This document shows positions 36,001-44,687 of a DNA stretch of 64,000 nucleotides, one piece after another. The first letter of the stretch is position 1. The number at the start of each line of letters is the position of its first letter. The stretch lies in assembly GCF_030056665.1 (NCBI RefSeq), contig NZ_JASHIG010000033.1. One strand, written 5' to 3'. Position numbers and translations under genes: made by a program. Below the pieces are notes generated by a model, which did no database searches, was not told the DNA's origin, and worked only from the letters and a program-made list of their open reading frames with translations. Source of the DNA: Flectobacillus roseus (GTDB lineage: Bacteria; Bacteroidota; Bacteroidia; Cytophagales; Spirosomataceae).

Positions 36001-36449
36001 TCTAGTACCAATCCTGTGATGGTTTTTTCAACCATCACCTCAAGAATAGGGTTTTTCAAGGCTAGCAAAGGAGAATATAGTTGTTTCTCTACCCTACTAA
36101 GGATAATGGTTGAACCCGATACTTCGTACGAAATTCCCAAAGGAGGTAAGATCTTGAATAGAATATTCTTAATCGACTCACCTTGCGCCACTATCGTTAC
36201 ATTACGCTCTGAACCAATCAGTTGAGGGCTGTAAATAAAACTAACAGAGGCATTCTTCTTAATTTGTCGCAAAGCCATGTCCAAGGGTTTATTCTCCAAA
36301 TGAAGAGCAATTCTTTGGTTCAAACACTCTTGCCCATGATTTTTATGTGCCACTGCAAAAGTTGCACATAAAAAAATTAACAGAACTTGATAAAGAGAAA
36401 AGCGCATGATTTTCAACAAAATCTTAATTTGTTTCGTAAATTTTTTCAT
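33051..36449 (-). CDS. SusC/RagA TonB-dependent receptor with STN domain (locus A)
   Basis: An 1132-residue outer-membrane importer. After the signal region come a secretin/TonB short N-terminal domain (STN, about 47-115), which in this group passes a signal to FecR, and a carboxypeptidase-regulatory-like domain (about 145-225: GLVLDEKNQPMPGVNISIRG). Next are the LDEVVVVGYG segment, a plug (WVRGISTFGAGASPLVLVDG; VLKDASATAVYGIRGANGVI), and a 22-strand barrel. It moves oligosaccharides bound by SusD into the periplasm with TonB energy. Genes upstream in the same direction are the ECF sigma and FecR, completing trans-envelope regulation. Confidence 0.96.
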   Translation of the reverse strand: MKKFTKQIKILLKIMRFSLYQVLLIFLCATFAVAHKNHGQECLNQRIALHLENKPLDMALRQIKKNASVSFIYSPQLIGSERNVTIVAQGESIKNILFKILPPLGISYEVSGSTIILSRVEKQLYSPLLALKNPILEVMVEKTITGLVLDEKNQPMPGVNISIRGTSKGVSSDADGKFSIQVPNNSTVLVFSFVGYQSQEITIGSRSKVEVVMQVNNQALDEVVVVGYGEQKKESVVGAITTVKMADIKSAAPRSLNNALAGKVAGVIAVQRSGEPGYDDAQFWVRGISTFGAGASPLVLVDGVERPINNIEPEEIESFSVLKDASATAVYGIRGANGVILVTTRRGVNDKPSISFKYESGSNSPTMLPQMVDGPTYLNLYNEAQLASNPNFVTPYTPEVIAKYASGADPYLYPNVNWIDLLVKKNTPTKRANLNISGGSLNAKYFVSATYYDEEGIWKGDNLNRYNTNAGLKRYNFRANTDVKLGKTTELKLGLGGILITANYPGASAGSIWGDALFNTPVGYSPTYPYNNPAGFVYGGVNGITNPYQSLTGKGFATEWRNNIQSDLTLNQDLSSITAGLKVSGKFAFDGYNYHFIQRYRSAVDTYTAPTRDANGNLLLTKLVNGNADLGFSKSSGGNRRIYMQANLNYDRTFGQHSVSGLILYNQQDYQNADATDAISSLPFRLQGVVGRLSYSFKSKYFFEFNAGYNGSENFAKGHRFGFFPAVAAGWVVSQEPFFKDNDALQYLKLRASYGLKGNDQIGGRRFAYLTTVGGGNGGYTFGQDVNNGFGGRGEDQWGADLTWEQEVEANIGMEVRFLRGFYLQADIFKRNRTGIFMQRNSLPAILGLQNNPWGNIGEFENKGIDANMEYNKKIGKLNLGLKANVTYVKNTLVNDDAPDYKYIYQNRRGNRYQQPFGLIAEGLFNSEDEISSSPKQTFGPVRVGDIKYKDVNGDGVIDSYDEVAIGNPPTPQLVYGFGTTLGFKGFDVSAFFQGAGTMSFMLGGVGFYPFAEGGLRGNVNINALSRWTTENPSQDVVFPRLSFGTNSNNFRSSTWWLRDATYLRLKTVEVGYTIPKKLTQKLKVNTMRFYVAGLNLLTWSAFDYWDPELGNGRGAVYPIQKNITIGLNISL

Positions 36450-36545
36450 AACTTGTTTTGACTTTTGTTAAGAATGAGCAAAATAATCCCAGCCCAACCT
36501 ATTAGCGTAGGTTGGAAGTTGTTAGCGCAACATGTTGGGAAAGTC

Positions 36546-36575
36546 AAGTCGAAGGTGCTCCAACACCTTCGACTT
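36546..36575. terminator. Hairpin between fecR and susC genes (locus A)
   Basis: Perfect 12-bp stem AAGTCGAAGGTG/CACCTTCGACTT (36546-36557, 36564-36575), 6-nt loop, with a T-run after it on the plus strand. A second, smaller CCAACCTA/TAGGTTGG hairpin lies at 36494-36515. A near-copy of the 12-bp hairpin sits at the equivalent junction of locus B (61639-61668). It may limit read-through between regulator and receptor genes or mark an mRNA processing site. Confidence 0.65.
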
Positions 36576-36621
36576 TTTTGTTGAAATGGGTACTAAATCT
36601 TGATATAGAACTGTTTATAGG

Positions 36622-37737
36622 CTAATTACATTTCTTAGCATGTATGACTATCTGGCCATCTATAACTTCGTATTTAGCGTCGATTGCCCTGCAAATGAGG
36701 TCTAGCTTTTCGAACAAAGGTTGATTCCCCAGCTCGGCAGTAATTCTGCAGTTTTCCATCAGGGCATTGTCATACACTATTGGGATGTTATAAACTTCAA
36801 AAAGCTTTTCAAAAACTTTAGTCACAGGACTATTTTCAAAAACCAAGTATTTACTAAAATCTGCACTATTTTTCAAAGGTTCTGGGATTTCGACCAAAGA
36901 GCGTTTCATTTGATTATCAATCCTATTAAATACAACCTTCTGGTTTGGAGTAAGCATCATTTCTGGCTTTTTATCCAACACTTCATCCTCAAGACCTAAT
37001 GGAAAAACTGCCACTTTACCTGTTTTTACGATTACTTTTACCTCATCGGCTTTATCGTATGAACTAATCGTAAAACTGGTCCCAAGAACCCTCGTAGCCA
37101 ACTCATTGGCATATACAACAAAGGGCTTGCTCGGATTTTTCACTACCTCAAAAAATGCTTCACCACTCAGATACACAGACCTTTGTGTTACGCCAAAAGG
37201 ATTGGGATAGCTAATTTTGCTGTTTTTTGAAAGTAATACTTGGCTACCATCTGGGAGTTTTACCATTTTTTCATGGTTCCCATCGTTGCTTACTTCCACC
37301 AAGGCTTTCTCAATAGCCTTTGTTCTTTTATCGTAGGCTGTTTCCGAAAAAGTTAACTTTTTGACGGTATCTTGGTTTGTTATCAAAGCAAAGCCAATTA
37401 TTGCAATGGCCAGAACTGCAGCGTATTTGAACCATGGTAGCCAAGAAAGAACTTTAATATTAGGTTTAGAGGTAAATTCTTTATTGTCGAGTTGTTTTCT
37501 CTTTTCAGAAAAACGTTGTATTTCATCGTTTAACTCACTTTCTGTAATCTCATTCTGCGCACTCTGGATTTTGAGGATAATTTCCTTAGCAATCATCACC
37601 TGATGCGACTTCTCAGAATTTTCTAGTAACCATTGGTTCCAAAACTGATTATCTGTCTCAGACTTTTGTAGAACCCATCGGCAAAAGGCATCGTCGAGAA
37701 TAAAATCCTTTGTATTATAACTCTTATAATTTTGCAT
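36622..37737 (-). CDS. FecR-family anti-sigma factor (locus A)
   Basis: The start is placed at 37737 (MQNYKSYNTKDFILDDAFCR) by comparison with the other FecR in the window, which begins MQDYRQYKPTDFI; the longer frame would add 37 hydrophobic, unsupported residues. 371 residues: an N-terminal cytosolic anti-sigma part, a membrane helix (WFKYAAVLAIAIIGFALIT, near 100), then the periplasmic FecR domain (VKLPDGSQVLLSKNSKISYP; LSGEAFFEV; ATRVLGTSFTIS) and a C-terminal STN-like segment. It receives the signal from the STN domain of the neighbouring receptor and controls the ECF sigma. Confidence 0.94.
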   Translation of the reverse strand: MQNYKSYNTKDFILDDAFCRWVLQKSETDNQFWNQWLLENSEKSHQVMIAKEIILKIQSAQNEITESELNDEIQRFSEKRKQLDNKEFTSKPNIKVLSWLPWFKYAAVLAIAIIGFALITNQDTVKKLTFSETAYDKRTKAIEKALVEVSNDGNHEKMVKLPDGSQVLLSKNSKISYPNPFGVTQRSVYLSGEAFFEVVKNPSKPFVVYANELATRVLGTSFTISSYDKADEVKVIVKTGKVAVFPLGLEDEVLDKKPEMMLTPNQKVVFNRIDNQMKRSLVEIPEPLKNSADFSKYLVFENSPVTKVFEKLFEVYNIPIVYDNALMENCRITAELGNQPLFEKLDLICRAIDAKYEVIDGQIVIHAKKCN

Positions 37738-37974
37738 AGATAAATTTGGATTATTAGCCTTTGTAATATGATACAGTACAAGTTGTACACTCAATACTCC
37801 TTGTTTTAGAAAAATTTCAAAAAAAATTAAGACAAACAAATAAGTCACTAAAAATCAACAAGTTAATTACCATAAAATAAAAAACAGCAATTACAATTTG
37901 TCATAAACAAGCATAACCAAAGTCAAAACTTTGGTTGCGATAATCAAAATATGAAGATTGGATTTAGTTTATTT

Positions 37975-38604
37975 TTAGATTTTTAGGAAAAGAAGATTGA
38001 TAAAAGGTAGGATTAAAAATTCGGCCAGCATCACTAAATTACGCTTTAAACTCGTCAGGGAGCGATGCAAAAAGTTGGCAACAGTTTGTCTCTCGATATT
38101 CATAATTGAGGCAATTTCTTCGTTTGAAAGACCTTTGTAATACTTAAGGAAAATTACTTCTTGCTGCCGTTTAGGAAGTTGTGAGATAGCATCTCGAATA
38201 GTCTGCTCATTTTCTTGAAGCAATTCAGCGTCGATCCACTCCGACTCAATTGATTGGCCATCCGAAAGAAAATATAATTCATCATTAAGATCAGTAGATT
38301 CTCCTAATCTTTTTTCAAGTTTCAGTTTTCGGAAAAGATTATTTCTTAAGGCTTTAATTAGGTAAACTGTTACATAGGGGCTATCAACTAAACCTTCTCG
38401 ATGTGACCACATTTCAAGAAAAAGATCTTGAACACAGTCTCTAATAAACTCTTTGTCTTTCGTAAATCGAGTGGCATAATTGAACAGTTCACGGTAGCGT
38501 AATGCAAAAATTTGGTCCAAAGCCTCTCCATCGCCACTTTTAAATCGTAACCATAATTCACTAACTAAGGCTTCATCACGAGGTATATTTTCATTCATTT
38601 TCAT
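37975..38604 (-). CDS. ECF RNA polymerase sigma factor (locus A)
   Basis: A 209-residue sigma-70 relative. Region 2 (about 28-90) includes LFNYATRFTKDKEFIRDCVQ and DLFLEMWSHRE; region 4 (about 130-185) includes ISQLPKRQQEVIFLKYYKGL and EEIASIMNIERQTVANFLHR. The C-terminus is unusually hydrophobic (AEFLILPFINLLFL), which might touch the membrane or FecR. The fecR, susC and susD genes follow on the same strand. The start could also be the third codon (MNENIPRD). Confidence 0.95.
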   Translation of the reverse strand: MKMNENIPRDEALVSELWLRFKSGDGEALDQIFALRYRELFNYATRFTKDKEFIRDCVQDLFLEMWSHREGLVDSPYVTVYLIKALRNNLFRKLKLEKRLGESTDLNDELYFLSDGQSIESEWIDAELLQENEQTIRDAISQLPKRQQEVIFLKYYKGLSNEEIASIMNIERQTVANFLHRSLTSLKRNLVMLAEFLILPFINLLFLKI

Positions 38605-38811
38605 AGAAATTAGTTAAAGTTTAGAAATTCATAGTTTTGGTTTATTTGTCTTTACTAATGTGTAAAAGAAGTAATCAGTAAATAGTACATCAGTTATTGG
38701 ATTGCACTCATAATCAGCAGGATACTTTCTAATTGAGGCACAGATATATTATTTCATCTTTCCCGTTACTTTTCTAGGCTTAATTTTAAAAAATGGAGGT
38801 TTTCATATTGG

Positions 38812-38870
38812 TAAAAGTTTCTTTTGATATGAAATACTCACAGAATACTCATAATCAAAAGAAACTTTTA
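38812..38870 (-). terminator. Terminator of lyase operon
   Basis: Perfect 17-bp inverted repeat (38812-38828 and 38854-38870), core AAAGTTTCTTTTGAT, directly beyond the stop of the heparinase-type gene at 38877. It separates that operon from the sigma-factor unit. Confidence 0.75.
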
Positions 38871-38876
38871 ATATTT

Positions 38877-41156
38877 CTACTTTTGTAAATTTATAGAAAA
38901 AATTCCTTTTTGAAAGTCTACTTTCTGCATTTGACCATTTACGCTTAAACTATTGGGTTTTATTGGAGCGGCAAAGCTTGCCCTAATCAGCGGTTGTCCT
39001 GTTATTTGGATATCATATTTGGTATCCTTTGCCTTTACTACAAGTGATAATTTTGACAATGAACTAAACAACGTTTGTTGGTCTTTTCTAATAAAACTAC
39101 CATATCCGATAAAATAATCCGAAATCGTATTTGGCTCATTTTCGGGATGCGACACCGCCGTCAAATAGGCATCTGTTGTAATATTGCCAAAGGTCTTCAC
39201 ACTGTTGAGGTGCATCAAACGTCCATCTGCTTTGAGATTGAGATACACATCAGTTACCTTACCATTTTGCTTAATTTTTACTCCAATCATATCCTCTCCA
39301 GTCATTCTTTCTATCTCTGGAATATTGGTGTCATTCACTGAATCCTTCAGAATAATGGCGGTAATAAACTTGGTTTGACGAACCTGTTCTGGATAAGCAA
39401 TACCATAATATTTTTCTTGTTCCTTCACATTGTCCTCCTTAGGTGCCAAGACCTCATTCAGAATCATTTTTTCGGGAAAATCATGGTTAAACCCAGTCTC
39501 TACCAAGGTTTCAGGGAAAAGAGGTCTGACCAACACAGCCCCATTTTTATTTACAATACTGATATCTCCACGTACTTTCTGAGACTCGCCAGCTGGGTGT
39601 ATAAGCCACTCAAATTTTCCTGTCTCGTGCGCCTTTACATCGTCAATTACTAAGATTACTTTTCCAATCCACAAAAAATGTCTGAAATTTCGACTGTAAA
39701 TCGAGGAGGTTGGTCCTGTGCCGTTAGATAGCACATATTTGATATCACCTGCGTCCAGTAAATCAGTCATTTCACCACGCAAGGGAGCACCATGATATTG
39801 CTGCTCGGTTGGTTGATATTTTCCATTGAAAGTCAACACATTGTGCGCAGGACTTTGAAAAAAGTAAGCAGGATATTCTTTAGAGGCATACCAGCTATGT
39901 CCAGCATCTTTGATGACAAATTCACCTTTATGAAATAGCAAAAAAGAATTAACGTCGGCATGAGAGTGATTCCATGTATGACCTGACTTTACCGCCAACA
40001 AGGTGGCATTTTTCTTCCAAGAATCTCTCAATGTTGCCCAATCCATATCCTCATACAATTGCGAAGTAGGGAGATTTGGTAATTGAGGTAGTTTTGAAAA
40101 ATCTGGATGATATACTAATCCCATTGGCGCATTTTTTGCCAACCCTTCACGGTGCTGTCCTGTTTCGATATTGTTCAAATACCACAAAGAATTAGGGTTT
40201 TGATATCCTAGAGCCCATAGTAATTTTACAGGTCGCTCACCTACAATATTTTTATGACTATCGCCAAAAGTCAAAGAATACATCATTCCATCTCGAGGAT
40301 ATCCTACATTCATAAAAAATGAAGGAATATTTTTGAGTAAAGGAATATCAGGTTGTTTTACTTTGGGTAACACATTTTGAAAGGCCAAGCGAAATAATAG
40401 ATACTCAGAAACACCAAAAGAGGCATAATTTACACTTTCATACATACCTCCGTTGGCATCCCAAGTTTTAACCTTATTTTGTAATTGGTCGCCTGCAAAA
40501 CCAAACCATTCCTCTGAGGATTCGCTCAAATCCTTTAACCATTTTCCAGATTCTGGCACCTCATCTTTGACCGAGAGCAAAGCAACACCCGCCATATACA
40601 CACACGAAGACCACCAGTTATGCCCCATTGAATTGAGTGTATGGATTCTTTTTTCGGGTAAAAACCACTCGTCTAAAGCAGGACGAATACCCATGCGCAT
40701 CAAGCCTGAAACGATGGTATTCTTTTCTTCTTTTGACAATTGGTCATAGATGCCCTCAAGTCCCATCGTTACTATCCAGCAATTACCCGCAGTTCGCAAG
40801 TCTGAAGACCAAGCTGGTTGACGTTTTAGCATTTCTGGATTTGACCAAGTGTTACGGGTACAAAGTTTTAAGAGTTGCTCTTTTACTTTGTCGGCATACA
40901 TTTGCTCACCAGTCATCAGGTAGGCCAAACTCAAATAATCTATTTTATCCAAATCAGGTTTTTGAAGTTGGAGCTTTGCAACTGAAAGTGCTTCCTCCCA
41001 GTTTTTACGAATCTCAGTATCAGTTTCTATTCGTTTTTTTAGAAGTGTGATACGTTCTGGTGTGAAGAATAGATTTTGATGTTTTTGGGCGATAGCCTTC
41101 ATTTCCATGAATAGGCTAATCAAGAAAAGGAAAATAAGCTTTTTAAAATGCTTCAT
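38877..41156 (-). CDS. Heparinase II/III-type polysaccharide lyase
   Basis: A 759-residue secreted enzyme (signal peptide MKHFKKLIFLFLISLFMEMK, cleavage near AIAQ). The N-terminal half (about 30-370) is an alpha/alpha-toroid with the motif NSMGHNWWSS and NGGMYESVNYASFGVSEY. The C-terminal half is the Hepar_II_III beta-sandwich with metal-binding motif SHTWN-HSHADVNSF-like residues (HSHAD) and GEFVIKDAGHSWY. Lyases of this build cut uronic-acid polysaccharides by beta-elimination, leaving 4,5-unsaturated ends for the GH88-type enzyme encoded upstream. The exact PL family is unresolved. It is the last gene of the enzyme operon, 33 nt after the GH43 gene. Confidence 0.82.
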   Translation of the reverse strand: MKHFKKLIFLFLISLFMEMKAIAQKHQNLFFTPERITLLKKRIETDTEIRKNWEEALSVAKLQLQKPDLDKIDYLSLAYLMTGEQMYADKVKEQLLKLCTRNTWSNPEMLKRQPAWSSDLRTAGNCWIVTMGLEGIYDQLSKEEKNTIVSGLMRMGIRPALDEWFLPEKRIHTLNSMGHNWWSSCVYMAGVALLSVKDEVPESGKWLKDLSESSEEWFGFAGDQLQNKVKTWDANGGMYESVNYASFGVSEYLLFRLAFQNVLPKVKQPDIPLLKNIPSFFMNVGYPRDGMMYSLTFGDSHKNIVGERPVKLLWALGYQNPNSLWYLNNIETGQHREGLAKNAPMGLVYHPDFSKLPQLPNLPTSQLYEDMDWATLRDSWKKNATLLAVKSGHTWNHSHADVNSFLLFHKGEFVIKDAGHSWYASKEYPAYFFQSPAHNVLTFNGKYQPTEQQYHGAPLRGEMTDLLDAGDIKYVLSNGTGPTSSIYSRNFRHFLWIGKVILVIDDVKAHETGKFEWLIHPAGESQKVRGDISIVNKNGAVLVRPLFPETLVETGFNHDFPEKMILNEVLAPKEDNVKEQEKYYGIAYPEQVRQTKFITAIILKDSVNDTNIPEIERMTGEDMIGVKIKQNGKVTDVYLNLKADGRLMHLNSVKTFGNITTDAYLTAVSHPENEPNTISDYFIGYGSFIRKDQQTLFSSLSKLSLVVKAKDTKYDIQITGQPLIRASFAAPIKPNSLSVNGQMQKVDFQKGIFSINLQK

Positions 41157-41189
41157 ATTTTTACGCTAGAAAAATGTTTTATAACTAAT

Positions 41190-42833
41190 TTATTTCTCGA
41201 CTCTTACCCAATCAAAATCGGCATAACCAGCATCATTAATCGAGTCTTCACGGGTAACAAAGAGCCCAAATTTTGCGCCTATCCAACGTCCGACTTCTGC
41301 CTGAAAGGCCTCTCCTACCTCTACAAAATTCTGATTGTCGACACTGTAACTAAATTTACACAAACCACCTTCTTGTACTTTCACACGAAAATAAATCGCA
41401 GATTTTGGGTCGATTTGAGTAATTTTTGTTTCTATTTCAGGCTTATGATTATCGGCATCTTTACAAGTGGTATAGGTAAGCCAAACGCCATCTTTCGTAG
41501 ATTTTAAAGCAATATTGGCATAACTGAAACCCATGATAGCAAGTCCAACTTTTTCATTGGTGAGTCTGTCATTTGGTGTAAATTGAACTTTAGTGGTGAC
41601 CGTAAAAGTAGGCGCAGGAAACTTTTGTAGCAATACATTCGGAGTCCACCAAAGGTTTTCGTTGGAGGGAATTTTATCAGAAAATAATCGCAATAAGCCT
41701 TTACTCGGGTACATAAACGACCATGTGGGTTTGGGATTTGCGTTCCACTGCCATTGAAGACTCAAATCCAAGCTATTAAACTCATCTGTATCTTGAGGAG
41801 TTTCTATGACCGCAGGAAGAACACTTTTTGGCTTTTTGTAGGTCATGACAGGTTCACCCTTGCCATCACGATCGGGGTCGATACCAATGACTGGCCAATC
41901 ATTCTTAAAACTCATTGGTTGTAAATGAACCACACGACCAAATACTCCTTTATCTTGAAAGTGTAAAAACCAATCTTCGCCAGTAGGAGTTGTGACCCAA
42001 GCTCCTTGATGTGGACCATTAATAGTCGTTTTCCCTTTATCCATTACAATTCTTCTTTCGTAGGGACCATATATATTTTTGGAACGAAACACTAATTGCC
42101 AACCTGTAGCTACCCCACCAGCTGGGGCAAATACATAATAATAACCATTTCTCTTGTAAATTTTAGGTCCTTCCAGTGTTGGGTCAGTCTCGTGTCCATC
42201 TATGATAATTTTGCCAGCATCGAGCACTTTGGAACCATCTGCATTCAAAGATTTTAATACCAGAATGCTCTTTATACTCGCGCGACTTCCTGCATATCCA
42301 TGAATCAGATAGGCCTTTCCATCCTCATCCCAAAAAGGACAAGGGTCAATTAATCCTTTGCCTGCTTCAACCAATACGGGCGTAGACCATGGCCCAGTTG
42401 GGTTTTTGGCACGAATTACATAAATCCCATAATCAGGATCTGGATAGTAAATCAAAAATTCACCTTTGTGATATCGGATGGCTGGCGCCCATACCCCTTT
42501 TCCATGTTGTGGAGTATCAAATATCTCTTTTGGCGTTTGAACAGTCAATGCATTTCCAATTATTTTCCAATTGACCAAATCGCTGGAACGTAAAATTGGT
42601 AAGCCTGGGATATTTTCAAAGGAAGAAGCAACCAAGTAATAATAATTGCCGACGCGAATGGCATCAGGATCGGAATAGTCGGCATGAAGGATAGGATTTT
42701 TGTAGGTTCCATCACCATTATCGGCCACCCATGCTTTTGAAACAAATGGCGTTTGTGCCAGAAGTACTTTATCGTTAAAGCATAAGCCACCCAATAGCGT
42801 TATTTTGAAAAGTAGGTTTTTGAATGAATCCAT
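41190..42833 (-). CDS. GH43-family glycosidase with C-terminal beta-sandwich
   Basis: A 547-residue secreted protein with signal peptide. The five-bladed propeller (about 40-340) shows the catalytic set: base Asp in HADYSDPDAI, the Asp in IDPCPFWDEDGKAYLIHG and acid Glu in DPTLEGPKIYKRNG. A C-terminal domain (about 360-547: FNSLDLSLQWQWNANPKPTW) is the DUF1349/GH43_C2-type beta-sandwich often found with xylosidase/arabinosidase-like members. It would remove terminal beta-xylose, alpha-arabinofuranose or beta-galactose residues. A 17-nt hairpin (42870-42914) precedes it in the gap from the transporter gene. Confidence 0.9.
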   Translation of the reverse strand: MDSFKNLLFKITLLGGLCFNDKVLLAQTPFVSKAWVADNGDGTYKNPILHADYSDPDAIRVGNYYYLVASSFENIPGLPILRSSDLVNWKIIGNALTVQTPKEIFDTPQHGKGVWAPAIRYHKGEFLIYYPDPDYGIYVIRAKNPTGPWSTPVLVEAGKGLIDPCPFWDEDGKAYLIHGYAGSRASIKSILVLKSLNADGSKVLDAGKIIIDGHETDPTLEGPKIYKRNGYYYVFAPAGGVATGWQLVFRSKNIYGPYERRIVMDKGKTTINGPHQGAWVTTPTGEDWFLHFQDKGVFGRVVHLQPMSFKNDWPVIGIDPDRDGKGEPVMTYKKPKSVLPAVIETPQDTDEFNSLDLSLQWQWNANPKPTWSFMYPSKGLLRLFSDKIPSNENLWWTPNVLLQKFPAPTFTVTTKVQFTPNDRLTNEKVGLAIMGFSYANIALKSTKDGVWLTYTTCKDADNHKPEIETKITQIDPKSAIYFRVKVQEGGLCKFSYSVDNQNFVEVGEAFQAEVGRWIGAKFGLFVTREDSINDAGYADFDWVRVEK

Positions 42834-42869
42834 TGATTTTAGATTAAGACGAGTATTGTTATATCAAGA

Positions 42870-42914
42870 ATTTCCCTTAAACAAGTGATGTAGGTTTACT
42901 TGCTTAAGGGAAAT
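42870..42914. terminator. Hairpin between transporter and GH43 genes
   Basis: Inverted repeat, 17-nt arms (42870-42886 and 42898-42914), 16 of 17 paired, core TTTCCCTTAA/TTAAGGGAAA. It lies 95 nt after the MFS stop and 37 nt before the GH43 start, and may separate transcripts or stabilise one part. Confidence 0.55.
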
Positions 42915-43008
42915 CAATTTTCTGAAATAGAAAAAGTAATTTTGATATACTCAAAATGGAGTTTCTGAGATAAGGAGAAGAAATTGATGTTAGAATACCC
43001 TACTTGTA

Positions 43009-44223
43009 TTATTTTTTTATTTTATATAACCAAAAAGCAAAGCTTGCAATTACTACGTAGCAGACAATCGGTAAATAATAAGCTTGTGCTACATTTTGAT
43101 TGGCAACTAATCCCATCAAAAGTGGAAAAAATGCGCCTCCAACTACTCCCATCGAAATAAAAGATGCTCCCTGTTGGGTATGCTTACCCAAACTCTTGAG
43201 ACCTAAACTAAAAATGGTTGGAAACATGATACTGAAAAAGAAATTAATCATCATCAAAGCACCATAAGATACCCATCCCCAAGCCTGTGCCACCAGCAGA
43301 CACGACATGATACTGCCCAAAGCAAAAATGCCTAAAAGCTTGTTAGGCGCGATGTATTTCATTAAGAAAGTCCCTACAAAACGTCCAAGTGCCATCATAG
43401 CCATAAAGATTATCATGTAATTTGCCGCCTGCTCATCAGAGAATCCCATCACATCATGCCCATAATTAATAAAAAACGACCATGTTCCTGCCTGCGCCGC
43501 AACATTAAAAAATTGTGCAATAACTGCCCAAATAAAATGGCTTTGTCTCCACAATGGTTTTTCTTCAAGTGAGATATGTGCCTCAACACCATGATGACCA
43601 GCCTCCAAATTAGGAACTTGGATCAAGGAGAACAAAACAGCAATAATAGAAATTGCAATGCCAATAGACACATACAAGCTTTTTACAGAGCCCAAATCAC
43701 TGCCTTCGTTACCACCTGCTCTCAACAAAAAATATGAGCCAATGGCTGGACCGATAATCGTACCAACAGCATTGAATGATTGTGAAAAATTCAGCCGTTG
43801 ATCGGAGGTCTCTTGCGAGCCAAGCGCAGCAGCGAATGGATGTGCAACCGTTTCTAAGGTAGCCATACCACATCCGAGGACAAATAGCGCTAGACGGAAC
43901 ATTCCAAAAGACTCGGCATTGGCAGCTGGAACGAATAAAAATGTTCCTGAGGCAAACAAGGCTAAGCCAAACAACACCCCTGCTTTATACCCAAAACGTT
44001 TCATGAATAACCCTGCAGGAATACTCATAATGGCATAGGCTCCGAATACTGAAAGTTGAATTAAACCTGATTGGGCTTTACTGACATGTAATACATTCTG
44101 AAAATGTTTATTTAACACATCGCTCATGGCGTGTGCTACACCCCAAAGTAAAAACAAAGAGGTAACGAAAGCGAAAGTCATTAGATACTTTCGCTCCGTA
44201 AGGGAAGCCTTAATATTGGACAT
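43009..44223 (-). CDS. FucP-type MFS sugar transporter
   Basis: A 404-residue inner-membrane porter with 12 predicted helices of the fucose/glucose/galactose:H+ symporter type. Diagnostic early segment: FVTSLFLLWGVAHAMSDVLN, followed by NVLHVSKAQSGLIQLSVFGA and GLFMKRFGYKAGVLFGLALF. It brings the free hexose, N-acetylhexosamine or uronate-like sugar released by the periplasmic enzymes into the cytoplasm. The substrate is not fixed by motif. It lies between the kinase gene upstream and the GH43 gene downstream. Confidence 0.9.
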   Translation of the reverse strand: MSNIKASLTERKYLMTFAFVTSLFLLWGVAHAMSDVLNKHFQNVLHVSKAQSGLIQLSVFGAYAIMSIPAGLFMKRFGYKAGVLFGLALFASGTFLFVPAANAESFGMFRLALFVLGCGMATLETVAHPFAAALGSQETSDQRLNFSQSFNAVGTIIGPAIGSYFLLRAGGNEGSDLGSVKSLYVSIGIAISIIAVLFSLIQVPNLEAGHHGVEAHISLEEKPLWRQSHFIWAVIAQFFNVAAQAGTWSFFINYGHDVMGFSDEQAANYMIIFMAMMALGRFVGTFLMKYIAPNKLLGIFALGSIMSCLLVAQAWGWVSYGALMMINFFFSIMFPTIFSLGLKSLGKHTQQGASFISMGVVGGAFFPLLMGLVANQNVAQAYYLPIVCYVVIASFAFWLYKIKK

Positions 44224-44422
44224 GGATTATAAAAACTTTGGGCTAGAATAAGTTATTGGGCAAAACTGAATTGATTGTACCCGCAATAGACATTAAGATA
44301 TACTTCACAAGCGAATGTATTTCTTTCAAAATCATGAATACATTTAGTGTAAAATATTAATCATTAAAAAATAGATTCACCATTCATGAATAGTACTACA
44401 CGAATGGTTTACAACTATTGCA

Positions 44423-44633
44423 ACTTGGGAATTGCTGATTTTAGGAATAGAGTAAAATACCTCTATTCCCAAAATATATCCGAATAATTCAAAACTCCGA
44501 ATTAGGGTTGTACTAAGGATTCTAAAACTTTCTATTTCGGATATCGGATGTTGGATTTCGGAGGTGTAAGCTTCTATGTTTTGTAAAAAATAAAGGTATT
44601 TTACTTTATTTCCGAAATCAGAAATCCCAAATC
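44423..44633. repeat. Inverted repeat element in kinase/transporter gap
   Basis: Arms 44423-44462 and 44594-44633 pair at about 31 of 40 positions, the best part being AGTAAAATACCT/AGGTATTTTACT. A separate GGAATAGAG/CTCTATTCC hairpin (44444-44469) overlaps the left arm. It occupies much of the 464-nt gap 44224-44687 and contains no frame, resembling the other palindromic elements of this genome. The rest of that gap holds nothing I can name. Confidence 0.55.
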
Positions 44634-44687
44634 CGCATTTATTAGTACAGCACTAACTCCTAATTCAACAGTATTAGGTACGGATGC

